From contig NZ_FTNF01000016.1 in the NCBI RefSeq assembly GCF_900156065.1, positions 1 through 64,000 on the forward strand: a DNA stretch of 64,000 nucleotides. The letters run 5' to 3'. This DNA is from Micromonospora avicenniae (GTDB lineage Bacteria; Actinomycetota; Actinomycetes; Mycobacteriales; Micromonosporaceae). Shown here piece after piece: positions 24,749 through 32,824 of the stretch (position 1 is the stretch's first letter; every line of letters begins with the position of its first letter). The translations under genes were made by a program, and so were the position numbers. A model generated the notes under the pieces. That model did no database searches, was not told where the DNA came from, and saw only the letters and a list, made by a program, of their open reading frames with translations.

Positions 24749-26056
24749 GTGACCACACCCACCGATCGCACGCCACGCCTGCTCAGCCGCGGCAGCTGGC
24801 CGGAGGTACGCCGGATCGGCGACATCCTGCGTACGGAGACCGTGGGCGGGGTGTTGCTGCTGGCCGCCGCCGTGCTCGCGCTCGCCTGGGCGAACTCGCC
24901 GTGGTCGGACGCGTACCGGCGGATCAGCGACTTCGAGATCGGCCCGGCGGGGCTGCACCTGGACCTCTCGTTGGCGCAGTGGGCCGCCGACGGCCTCCTG
25001 GCGATCTTCTTCTTCGTCGCCGGCCTGGAGCTCAAACGCGAGTTCGTCGCCGGTGACCTGCGCGAACCACGGCGAGCGCTCCTGCCGGTCGCCGCGGCGC
25101 TCGGCGGCATGACGGTGCCGGCGGTTATCTACACGGTCTTCAACGCGCGGACCGGCGACGGCGCGTTGGCCGGCTGGGCGATCCCGACCGCGACGGACAT
25201 CGCGTTCGCCCTCGCGGTGCTCGGCGTGATCAACACGCACCTGCCGGCGGCGATGCGGACGTTCCTGCTGACCCTCGCGGTGGTCGACGACCTGCTGGCC
25301 ATCGTGATCATCGCGGTGTTCTACACCGGTTCGCTGCACTTCGGGCCGCTGCTGCTCGCGCTCGCACCGTTGGCGGTGTTCGGGCTGCTGGTGCAGCGCC
25401 GCGTCCGATCCTGGTGGCTGCTGCTGCCGTTGGCCGTGGTCACCTGGGCCCTCGTGCACGCCTCCGGGGTGCACGCCACGGTCGCCGGGGTCGCGCTCGC
25501 GTTCACCGTGCCGGTGCTGCGCCGCAAGCCTGGGCCCGGCACCGGCCTGGCAGAGCACTTCGAGCACCGGTTCCGTCCGCTTTCCGCGGGCGTGGCGGTT
25601 CCGGTGTTCGCGTTCTTCGCCGCAGGGGTGTCGATCGCCGGAGCGGGTGGTCTGGGCGCGACGCTTACCGACTCGGTCGCGGTGGGAGTGGTCGTCGGGC
25701 TGGTCGTCGGGAAGGCCGTCGGGGTCTTCGGCGCCACCTGGCTGGTGCAGCGGTTCAGCCGGGCCCGCCTCGCCGAGGGAATCGACTGGTGGGACGTGTT
25801 CGGGCTGGCGCTGCTGGCCGGGGTCGGCTTCACCGTCTCGCTGCTCATCGGCGAACTCGCGTTCGGCGCCGGCAGCGAGCGCGACGACCACACCAAGATC
25901 GGCGTGCTGCTCGGGTCGCTCCTGGCGGCACTGCTGGCCACCGTCGTCCTGCGTGCGCGTAACCGCCATTACCGGCGGCTGTGCACGGTCGAAGAACGCG
26001 ACAGCGATGCCGACGGCGTGCCGGACGTCTACCAGGAGCGGCCTGGTCTGGCCTGA
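24749..26056 (+). CDS. nhaA: Na+/H+ antiporter NhaA
   Basis: The 435-residue membrane protein matches NhaA throughout: AWANSPWSDAY near helix 1, FFFVAGLELKREFVAGDLR, IPTATDIAFALAVLGV and the ion-binding Asp pair in LAVVDDLLAIVIIA. The C-terminal helices include GVGFTVSLLIGELAFG. It exchanges external protons for internal Na+ to control pH and sodium. The GTG at 24749 is chosen because GGAGGAG precedes it. The C-terminus carries an acidic DSDADGVPDVY tail resembling a Ca2+-binding loop, outside the usual transporter core. Confidence 0.93.
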   Translation: MTTPTDRTPRLLSRGSWPEVRRIGDILRTETVGGVLLLAAAVLALAWANSPWSDAYRRISDFEIGPAGLHLDLSLAQWAADGLLAIFFFVAGLELKREFVAGDLREPRRALLPVAAALGGMTVPAVIYTVFNARTGDGALAGWAIPTATDIAFALAVLGVINTHLPAAMRTFLLTLAVVDDLLAIVIIAVFYTGSLHFGPLLLALAPLAVFGLLVQRRVRSWWLLLPLAVVTWALVHASGVHATVAGVALAFTVPVLRRKPGPGTGLAEHFEHRFRPLSAGVAVPVFAFFAAGVSIAGAGGLGATLTDSVAVGVVVGLVVGKAVGVFGATWLVQRFSRARLAEGIDWWDVFGLALLAGVGFTVSLLIGELAFGAGSERDDHTKIGVLLGSLLAALLATVVLRARNRHYRRLCTVEERDSDADGVPDVYQERPGLA

Positions 26057-26131
26057 TCCGGTTCTTCCCGCCTACCGGGCGGCCGGTGTCGGCGACGGAC
26101 CGCGTGGGTGACCGCCGCGGGGCTGGAGCTT

Positions 26132-26166
26132 CCCGGCCCGACCGCCGTGCCGGCAGTCGGGCCGGG
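26132..26166. terminator. bidirectional terminator between nhaA and the haloperoxidase-type gene
   Basis: CCCGGCCCGAC and GTCGGGCCGGG are perfect 11-bp arms around a 13-nt loop. It sits between two convergent stop codons at 26056 and 26230. Confidence 0.65.
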
Positions 26167-26229
26167 CCGGTCACCGGACCGTCTTCGACCTGGACCGCAT
26201 CGCCCCCGGGAGGGTTCGTCGGCCGCGGG

Positions 26230-27516
26230 TCATCGCCGTGGGTGGAAGTAGTTGCGGATCATGTACGCGGTGACCTTCGCCCCGATCTTGGCACCCTCGA
26301 CGTCGGCGGTGCGCGTGTGGATGCCGCCCCAGATCCGGGCCTCGGTGACCTCGGCGAGGGCTTCTGAGAAGCCGCTGAAATGGCGAGTGGTACCCGAGGC
26401 TTCGCTGTAGGCGCTGAACGCGATGTCGTCCCGGCCGAAGAAGTGTCTCAGCGCCGACATGCTCGCCGCGGTGAAGCAGGTGTGCCCAGAGGTGAAGTCC
26501 GGGTGGGGTGGCGTGACGAGTAGTGGCATCCAGTCGGGGTCGGCCTCGGTGGCCGGGTTGCCGTCGGTGTCGGCCAGTTGGATCGCGGTGACCGGTCGCC
26601 AGAACGTCCAAGCGGCCTTCTCGTTGTAACAGGCGGTCGTCGCGTCGGCCTCGGCAAGGTCCACCATCGCGAACATCCGCGCCGTCTGCAGGGAGCTCAG
26701 CCGCTGCGTCGTGGCCAACTGGCGCTTGATCTCCCACTCGCCCAGGTGCCGGTCGTGCCACCAGACAGCGGCCTCCGTCTGATCGGCCGTCCGGGTCGAA
26801 CTGTCGACCGCTCCGATCGCCTTGACCTCGTTGAGGTCCCGGGCATACTGCTCGCTGGTGAGCGCGGGCGGGCCCGACGAGCGGAACATCGACGGGCTGG
26901 GGATGAGGAACGGCTTGAGGTTGGCCACCCACGCTCCGTCGTTGGCGTTGGTGGGCGGGGTGGGTCGCCACTGGCCCGGCTCGGTGCCGACCGGCCAGGC
27001 CGTCGGGCCGAACGCGCCGTCGTCGCGTCGCGCGTCGATCATCGCGGCGGCGGTTCGACTGCCCACGGAGATCCCGCGTCGCTTCGCACTGCCGCCGGGG
27101 ATGGCGGCCAACCACTCGTCGTACTGCGTCCGTAGCCGCGTCTGCTGTGCTGGAAACAGGGAGCTGAGCACCTGGAAGGCGGCCGTCCCGACTGCCGCGT
27201 CCACCGACTCTCGTCCGTTGGTGGCCGGCTTGATCAGGTACGGCTGGTACGGCGCTCCGGCGATGGCGTTGACCGCGTCGTAGATGGCGCCGTGCACCAT
27301 TGCGAAGCTGCGCGCCTGGACCTGCGGCTGTTGACCCGCCACGTCCCAGATCGCGTACTGCGCGTTGCGGTCCCACTCGATGACCGCGTTTTCGGACATG
27401 CTCGCCGCGCTGGCGTACGCGGCAGTGGTGACGGGCGCGGCCGGCGAACCGGCGGCGAGGATTCCGACAATGATTGCGCACGCAGCTGTTCGGCGCGTGC
27501 GGCGGTGATGTGTCAT
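26230..27516 (-). CDS. secreted vanadium-dependent haloperoxidase / PAP2-type enzyme
   Basis: The 428-residue protein has a signal peptide (basic THHRRTRRT then hydrophobic, cleaved about residues 33-40). The three vanadate/phosphate-binding motifs are intact: Lys and Arg in KAAWTFWRPVTAI, the SGH of HPDFTSGHTCFTAAS, and Arg and His in EARIWGGIHTRTADVEG. These match vanadium chloroperoxidase-like proteins related to PAP2 acid phosphatases. Such secreted enzymes in actinomycetes are often called phosphoesterase or haloperoxidase without proof. Halogenation versus phosphatase activity cannot be decided from sequence. The gene stands alone, convergent to nhaA. Confidence 0.85.
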   Translation of the reverse strand: MTHHRRTRRTAACAIIVGILAAGSPAAPVTTAAYASAASMSENAVIEWDRNAQYAIWDVAGQQPQVQARSFAMVHGAIYDAVNAIAGAPYQPYLIKPATNGRESVDAAVGTAAFQVLSSLFPAQQTRLRTQYDEWLAAIPGGSAKRRGISVGSRTAAAMIDARRDDGAFGPTAWPVGTEPGQWRPTPPTNANDGAWVANLKPFLIPSPSMFRSSGPPALTSEQYARDLNEVKAIGAVDSSTRTADQTEAAVWWHDRHLGEWEIKRQLATTQRLSSLQTARMFAMVDLAEADATTACYNEKAAWTFWRPVTAIQLADTDGNPATEADPDWMPLLVTPPHPDFTSGHTCFTAASMSALRHFFGRDDIAFSAYSEASGTTRHFSGFSEALAEVTEARIWGGIHTRTADVEGAKIGAKVTAYMIRNYFHPRR

Positions 27517-27900
27517 GCTGCCCCCTTGCCGGCATACGGCCAACCGCAATTCAATCGACGCCTATCAGCGCCACGAGCACGCTACCGCGCGTTCAGGACG
27601 GCCATAACGGCCGAAAGGTTGATGGAGTCGTCGCCCGGATCGGACCCGCATCGGTCGTTGTCCCGCGAGTGGCGGCGGGCACGGTGGCGAAGGTCACGGA
27701 GACTCCCCGGAGAGCCGCCGCGCCAGCGCGGACTCCTGACGACCGGCGCAACCTCCGGGATCGGACGCCGGGCGCGCTACTGGATGGCACGCGGGAGCGC
27801 CCGGTCCGGCGGTGGCATCGGGGCAACCATCGGCTAGACTCCTTGATTGTTGCCAGCGCAAATATCACGTCGGCAACTATCCAATGAAAGGACTTCTTCG
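27517..27900. other. 384-bp divergent promoter region before wrbA
   Basis: There is no gene I can support here. An inverted repeat GTTGCC (27849-27854) and GGCAAC (27872-27877), 17 bases apart, lies just before the wrbA ribosome site (AAAGGA). It could be an operator for a redox-responsive regulator, or a small RNA hairpin. Confidence 0.45.
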
Positions 27901-28500
27901 ATGACTAAGCTCGCCGTCATCTACTACTCCTCCACCGGCACCATCCACTCGATGGCCAAGCGGCTCGCCGAGGCCGGCGAGAAGGCCGGTGCCGAGGTGC
28001 GCCTGCGCCAGGTTCCGGAGCTCGCCCCGGCCGAGGCCATCGCCTCCAACGCCGCGTGGAGCCAGCACTTCGACGCCACCAAGAACGAGCCGAAGGCGAC
28101 CGCCAACGACGTGGTCTGGGCCGACGCTGTGCTGTTCGGCACCCCGACCCGCTACGGCAACGTCTCCAGCCAGCTCAAGCAGTTCCTCGACACCCTCGGC
28201 CCGCAGTGGATGCAGGGTCTGCTGGCCAACAAGGTGTACGCCGGCTTCACCTCGACCATGACCGCTCACGGCGGCCAGGAGTCGACCCTCCTCGCCCTCT
28301 ACAACACGATCTACCACTTCGGCGGCCTGATCGTTCCCCCGGGCTACACCGACCCGGTGAAGTTCGCCGACGGCAACCCGTACGGTGTCTCGCACGTCAC
28401 CGGCGGCAACAACGACGCCCCGCTGGGCGACGCTCAGATCGGCGCGCTCGACCACATGGCCGAGCGGGTCGTCAACTTCGCCGCCAAGCTCAGCGCCTGA
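27901..28500 (+). CDS. wrbA: NAD(P)H:quinone oxidoreductase WrbA
   Basis: The 199-residue flavodoxin-like protein shows the FMN-phosphate loop YYSSTGTIHSMAKRLAEAGE, the TPTRYGNVSSQLKQFLDT motif and GGQESTLLALYNTIYHFG, all characteristic of WrbA. It reduces quinones by two electrons and avoids semiquinone formation. The ATG at 27901 follows AAAGGA. It is a single-gene unit bounded by a strong hairpin. Regulation by quinone or oxidative stress is plausible given the inverted repeat upstream. Confidence 0.92.
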   Translation: MTKLAVIYYSSTGTIHSMAKRLAEAGEKAGAEVRLRQVPELAPAEAIASNAAWSQHFDATKNEPKATANDVVWADAVLFGTPTRYGNVSSQLKQFLDTLGPQWMQGLLANKVYAGFTSTMTAHGGQESTLLALYNTIYHFGGLIVPPGYTDPVKFADGNPYGVSHVTGGNNDAPLGDAQIGALDHMAERVVNFAAKLSA

Positions 28501-28508
28501 CCCATTCG

Positions 28509-28548
28509 CGTGTCGCCCGGCTCGCGGTAGCGCGGGCCGGGCGACACG
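28509..28548 (+). terminator. terminator hairpin after wrbA
   Basis: CGTGTCGCCCGGC and its exact complement (13 bp) enclose a 14-nt loop, starting nine bases after the stop codon. Confidence 0.7.
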
Positions 28549-28718
28549 TCCTGGTCGACCCAGGCGTACTTCAGGCAGAGTTCGACAACCTGAGCGTTGA
28601 CCTGTCCACCCTCGTCACGCCCGCCACCCCGGACCTGGTCGCGCCAGCAGCAACAGGGCCGCCCGCTTCCACGTGGCGGGACGGTCTCAATCCCTCTGCG
28701 CGGGAAGTGGTCCTCCGG

Positions 28719-28901
28719 TCAGTGGGTCCGGTGAAACTCGATCAGGTCACAACTGTCGAGGTCGCCTTCAAATCGGTACAGCCAGCGCTCTTCGCGGTCG
28801 CCGGAGATCCACACCTGGAGGTCCCCAAGCATCAGGTCCTCGGTGCTCGCTGACTCGAGATCGAGTGTCCACGTGCCCGCTACCGAGCGACCCGTACCCA
28901 T
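28719..28901 (-). CDS. 60-residue hypothetical protein, coupled to upstream gene
   Basis: The peptide starts MGTGRSVAGTWTLDLESAST and ends in a charged region (SGDREERWLYRFEGDLDSCD). It has a soluble, beta-like composition and no known family that I recognise. Its ATG lies one base after the TGA of the preceding gene (TGAGATG), which indicates coupled translation. Composition looks protein-like rather than random, but it is short and could be the remnant of a larger domain. Confidence 0.5.
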   Translation of the reverse strand: MGTGRSVAGTWTLDLESASTEDLMLGDLQVWISGDREERWLYRFEGDLDSCDLIEFHRTH

Positions 28902-28902
28902 C

Positions 28903-30270
28903 TCAGCCCGGTGATGGATCACCGCCGACCTGGCCGAGGATCGGCTTGCGCAGCCCGGTTGCATCGACGGCGTCCGGCGGCTTGCGGTGGATCGTGTAGT
29001 GCAGCACCAGGAACGGCAGCCCGAAGACCCAGAACGCGTGCTCGGCGCGCAGTTCGCCGTCCCGGACGTACACGTCGAGTTCCTCGGCGAAGCCGTGCAC
29101 CGCGAGCGTGGTGAGCTGCCGCGACTCCGGCTCGACGTAGGTCAGGTAGTGGCCCGGGTGGGGCAGGTCGCTGCGGCTGGTGAGGACCAGGCCGCCGTCG
29201 GGGCGCGGGCGGGGCAGCAGGGTGGCCGTGAAGCTGGCCTGCGGCAACGGAAAACCGACGCTGACGTACCCGCGCCCGTCGTGCCGGTACGTGGTGTAGA
29301 TGCCGACGTAGATCGGTTCGTCAGTGTCGACGTACGAGCGGATCCAGCCCCGGATGCCGACCACGCCGCCCCGCTCGGGGCTGATCGTGTCGATGCGGCT
29401 GCGTACGCCGCGCTTCGTCTCCCGCTGGTTCATCGGTACGTTCGCCTGTCCGAGCGGGCGGGCCAGGAAGGTGCGGTAGAGCAGGTAGCCGGGGCGTACC
29501 CAGAGCCGCCACTCGGGCACGATGTCGAGGGTGAAACGGGTGGTGTGCTCGTAGAACTCGCGCACCCTCGGGTCGACGCCGGCCGGGTCGAACCCCGGGC
29601 CGGTCAGCTCGTCGAAGGAGGCGACGATGCCGACGTCGGGCGCGTCCGCGCGGTAGTCGCCGCCGACCACCCGCGCCAGCTCGCGGACGTAGCCGGTACC
29701 GACGTACCGGGTGCGCGACTCGAGCGGCACCACGAACGGAAGCTCCTCGGCGCCGACCCGCTCGGCGAGCAGGCTCACCTGGGGACCGCGGAAGACCAGC
29801 GCCGCCAGCATCCGGTACGCCAGCGCGGTGGCGGCGGCGACGATCGCGGCAGGAGCCGGGTGCCCCGTCCAGACCCTCTCGTCAACGGTCGACAGGCCGT
29901 AGCCGACGGCGGCCCCGACCAGCGGCCCGAGCAGCACCTTGTGCGGTCGTACGCCGAGCAGCCCCACCACCACGCCGGTCGCGAGGCCCACCACGAGCGG
30001 ACCGGCGCCGGTGAGCCAGCCGGCGGTCCAGCCGAGCGGGGCGGCGATCGCCGCGCTCATGACGATCCGCGACCAGAGCGCGGGGATCTCGCCGGGGCGC
30101 TGCCGGGCCCGCGCCACGGCCTCGGCGGTACCGAGGAGTGCCGCGCCGGCGACCGCCCCGGACAGCCCCACCGGCCAGCCCCAGCGGGCGGCCAGCGCCG
30201 CTCCGGCCAACGCGCCGATCACCACTGCCGGTCCGATCGAGCCGGGCCGGCGGACATCCCCCGAGGTCAC
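28903..30270 (-). CDS. conserved membrane protein of unknown function with large C-terminal domain
   Basis: The 455-residue protein has about six hydrophobic helices in its N-terminal 180 residues (GALAGAALAARWGWPVGLSG, GLATGVVVGLLGV) and a soluble C-terminal part of about 270 residues with Arg/Tyr-rich motifs (SRTRYVGTGYVRELARVVGG, RTFLARPLGQANVPMNQRET). I do not recognise the family. The GTG at 30270 is the most sensible start because helix 1 follows shortly, but no good ribosome site is visible, so it may be leaderless. It is divergent from a membrane gene 138 bases away. Confidence 0.7.
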   Translation of the reverse strand: MTSGDVRRPGSIGPAVVIGALAGAALAARWGWPVGLSGAVAGAALLGTAEAVARARQRPGEIPALWSRIVMSAAIAAPLGWTAGWLTGAGPLVVGLATGVVVGLLGVRPHKVLLGPLVGAAVGYGLSTVDERVWTGHPAPAAIVAAATALAYRMLAALVFRGPQVSLLAERVGAEELPFVVPLESRTRYVGTGYVRELARVVGGDYRADAPDVGIVASFDELTGPGFDPAGVDPRVREFYEHTTRFTLDIVPEWRLWVRPGYLLYRTFLARPLGQANVPMNQRETKRGVRSRIDTISPERGGVVGIRGWIRSYVDTDEPIYVGIYTTYRHDGRGYVSVGFPLPQASFTATLLPRPRPDGGLVLTSRSDLPHPGHYLTYVEPESRQLTTLAVHGFAEELDVYVRDGELRAEHAFWVFGLPFLVLHYTIHRKPPDAVDATGLRKPILGQVGGDPSPG

Positions 30271-30408
30271 GCCGGGAAATCTACCGCCAGCGGCGGCCAA
30301 CCGTAGTACCAGAGGGGTACGGCAAGACCGGACCGTGGGGTGACGTCCTGCCCGTCGACGCGTTCGTACGGTCACGGCCTCATCGAGACGAGCCCTGTAG
30401 GAGAAGCC

Positions 30409-31002
30409 GTGTCCGTCCAATCCCACCCGCGTTCCACCGCAATGGAAGAGAACAGCCGGGCGCGCCGGCTCACGGCGTTGACCGGCCGCAGCCTCGCCTA
30501 CGGCGCCCTGCTGCCGCTGATGGCCCTGGCCGCCCTGCCGACCGTCCTGTTCGGCCGGGCGGGCACCGCGCTCTCCTGGTGGCGCGCGCTGCGGACCCGG
30601 GTGCTCGCGGCGCCACCCGTCGAGGTCCGGCGCCGGGCGGGTTGGCTCCCCGTCGCCGGTCACGGCCTGCTCAGCCTCCTGCTCGGCGCGGCGGCGCTGC
30701 CGCCGCTCGGGGTCCAGCTGCTGATGGTGCTGCGCGGGATTCTCTACGGCCTGGTGGTTCCCGGGCCGTACGACCACGCGTGGGGCGGGCCGACCCTGGC
30801 CGGCGCGTGGGTGGTGCACTTCCTGGTGGGCATACCCACCTCCGCCGCCGGGCTCGCCCTGCTGCTCGCCATCGCCGCGCTGCACCAGCGGCTCACCGCC
30901 GCCCTCGACGGGCAGCGGCTGCGGCCGTGGGTACGGCCGGTGGCGCTGCTGATCTGCGCTGCCATGGGACTGTTCTTCGTAGCCTGGCTCCACCAGATCT
31001 AG
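30409..31002 (+). CDS. four-helix membrane protein with putative sensor domain
   Basis: The 197-residue protein has four hydrophobic helices. The segment YDHAWGGPTLAGAWVVHFLV matches the conserved motif of the actinobacterial putative sensor domain, which is usually fused to histidine kinases. Here it stands alone. The GTG at 30409 follows TAGGAG; a Met 33 bases further in (MEENSR) is an alternative. It may serve as a detached membrane sensor, but no kinase is next to it in the same unit. Confidence 0.6.
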   Translation: MSVQSHPRSTAMEENSRARRLTALTGRSLAYGALLPLMALAALPTVLFGRAGTALSWWRALRTRVLAAPPVEVRRRAGWLPVAGHGLLSLLLGAAALPPLGVQLLMVLRGILYGLVVPGPYDHAWGGPTLAGAWVVHFLVGIPTSAAGLALLLAIAALHQRLTAALDGQRLRPWVRPVALLICAAMGLFFVAWLHQI

Positions 31003-31109
31003 TGCGGGTCCACTAACGTTCACCGCGTTCCGGTGGGCTGTTGTGGATCCTCGCCTTTGGGCGAGCGACTCCCCACCGGGTGGTGGAGCAGGCCAAGCGC
31101 GGGAGACGA

Positions 31110-31559
31110 ATGGGTACGCCGTACACTCCCGCCGCCAGGTTCCGCCGCACCCAAGCTGAACGCGTCGATCAAGTGCTGTCTTGGCAGCGGACGGACCAGG
31201 CGTTCTTCGCGGCCGGCGCGTGCCATGTGCTCGCCTGGGTCGCCGCCGAGCAGTACGCTGCCGCCGGCTTCGGCATCACCGGACTACGTCAGCATTTCGA
31301 GCCCTACGTCAGCCACGTGATCATCAGCAACGGCCGCTGGGCCTTCGACCACGATGGCTGGACGCCCTTGCCCGAGCTGCTGCGCGCCACCGCCGAGTAC
31401 GAGCCGGAGCCGAGCTGGGAGCTGCTGCCGATCACATCGACGCTCCAGGACTTCTGCGCCGCGCAGCACCACCGGCTGCCGGAGCAGTACGCGCACGACC
31501 CGCTGCCACGTGCCCGGAGGTACCTGAAGCAGCGGCCCCGCCCGCCGGAGGCGGTCTGA
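31110..31559 (+). CDS. 149-residue hypothetical protein
   Basis: The protein begins MGTPYTPAARFRRTQAERVD and has no signal peptide or transmembrane helix. It is rich in Trp and Tyr and contains FFAAGACHVLAWVAAEQYAA. GGGAGA is a moderate ribosome site. I do not recognise a family; a small accessory protein of plasmid or immunity-like type is only a guess. It stands between the sensor-domain gene and the two-component operon. Confidence 0.55.
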   Translation: MGTPYTPAARFRRTQAERVDQVLSWQRTDQAFFAAGACHVLAWVAAEQYAAAGFGITGLRQHFEPYVSHVIISNGRWAFDHDGWTPLPELLRATAEYEPEPSWELLPITSTLQDFCAAQHHRLPEQYAHDPLPRARRYLKQRPRPPEAV

Positions 31560-31680
31560 GCCGGCGCTGACGGGTGGGCGAGGGCCTGTCCAGACGCCTC
31601 CGGCGAAGGACCGCACCCGCTCGTACGCCTACCTCCGCTCGCTCGACCGCACCATCGGCGATCACGGAGACGACGCCGGC

Positions 31681-31698
31681 CTCCTACCGTGGTAGGAG
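31681..31698 (+). promoter_or_regulatory. 8-bp-arm palindrome upstream of the two-component operon
   Basis: CTCCTACC and GGTAGGAG are exact complements with GT between them. It lies 77 bases before the membrane-protein gene that leads the kinase-regulator operon. It could be the site of the operon's own LuxR-type response regulator. Confidence 0.55.
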
Positions 31699-31774
31699 AA
31701 CCGCTCGTACCGGAGGCCGGAGGTCGGGACCGCGGGCGGGCGCTTCGAGGCCCCGGTTCGGCGACCGTGAGGGC

Positions 31775-32749
31775 ATGACGTACTCACCAGTCTCGTTGCG
31801 GCAGGCGTACCACTGGCACCGGCCGCTCATGTTCGTGGCCGCCACGATGGTGGCGCTCGGGCTCGTCTCCCTGGTCGGCCTGGTCGTCGACGACCGGATG
31901 CTGGTCGGGGCGCCGATCTGGCTGAAGCCGTTCAAGTTCGCCCTGTCGTTCCTCTTCTACCTCGTGACCCTGTCCTGGCTGATCTCGCTGATGCGGCGCG
32001 GCAGGCGGATCGGTTGGTGGGCCGGAACGATCGTCGCCGTGACCGGGTTCGTCGAGGTCGGGCTGATCGCGGTACAGGCGGGCCGGGGCCAGCAGAGCCA
32101 CTTCAACGTGGCCACCCCGCTGGACACGGCGGTCTTCGGGCTGATGGCCGTGCTGATCGCCGTCCTGTACAGCGCCTCACTGGTGCTCGCCGTACTGCTC
32201 ATGGTCCAGCGGATGCCCGACCGGGCGATCGCCTGGGCCCTGCGCCTGGGCCTGCTCATCGCGCTCGTCGGGATGGGCCTCGGCTACCTGATGGTGATGC
32301 CGACGCCCGGCCAGGAGGCCGCCGAACCGGTCACCCTGGTGGGGGCGCACAGCGTCGGGGTGCCCGACGGAGGACCGGGGATGCCGATCACCGGCTGGAG
32401 CACCACCGGCGGCGACCTGCGGATCCCGCACTTCGTGGGGATGCACGCCCTGCAGGCGCTGCCGCTGCTCGCGATCGGGATCGGTCTGCTGGCCGGGCGG
32501 CTCCCCCGGCTGCGCGACGGTGGGGTACGGCTCCGGCTGATGCTGGTGGCCGCCGGCGCGTACGCCGGTCTGGTCGCGCTGGTGACCTGGCAGGCGCTGC
32601 GCGGTCAGCCGCTGATCCACCCGGACGGCGTGACGCTGGTCGCGGCCGGGGCGCTCGCCGCGGTCACGGCCGTCGGGGTTCTGCTCGCGCTGCGCCGGCC
32701 CGCACCGCAACCGTCGACCAAGAACGAGCGTCCCGAGGTGTACGCGTGA
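31775..32749 (+). CDS. polytopic membrane protein of a two-component operon
   Basis: The 324-residue protein has about eight hydrophobic helices. An N-terminal motif WLKPFKFALSFLFYLVTLSW is conserved in actinobacterial membrane proteins of unknown function. A loop of about 50 residues (TPGQEAAEPVTLVGAHSVGV and beyond) faces one side of the membrane. It leads an operon with a histidine kinase, whose gene begins 75 bases after the stop, and a response regulator. It could be an accessory sensor or the regulated output. No enzyme motif is visible. Confidence 0.7.
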   Translation: MTYSPVSLRQAYHWHRPLMFVAATMVALGLVSLVGLVVDDRMLVGAPIWLKPFKFALSFLFYLVTLSWLISLMRRGRRIGWWAGTIVAVTGFVEVGLIAVQAGRGQQSHFNVATPLDTAVFGLMAVLIAVLYSASLVLAVLLMVQRMPDRAIAWALRLGLLIALVGMGLGYLMVMPTPGQEAAEPVTLVGAHSVGVPDGGPGMPITGWSTTGGDLRIPHFVGMHALQALPLLAIGIGLLAGRLPRLRDGGVRLRLMLVAAGAYAGLVALVTWQALRGQPLIHPDGVTLVAAGALAAVTAVGVLLALRRPAPQPSTKNERPEVYA

Positions 32750-32824
32750 TCAGCCCGGTCGCAGCCGCCAGGTCGGTCCGGTCCGGCCGTGTCGCCACCG
32801 CCGGATCGGCGGGCCTACGCTGAC

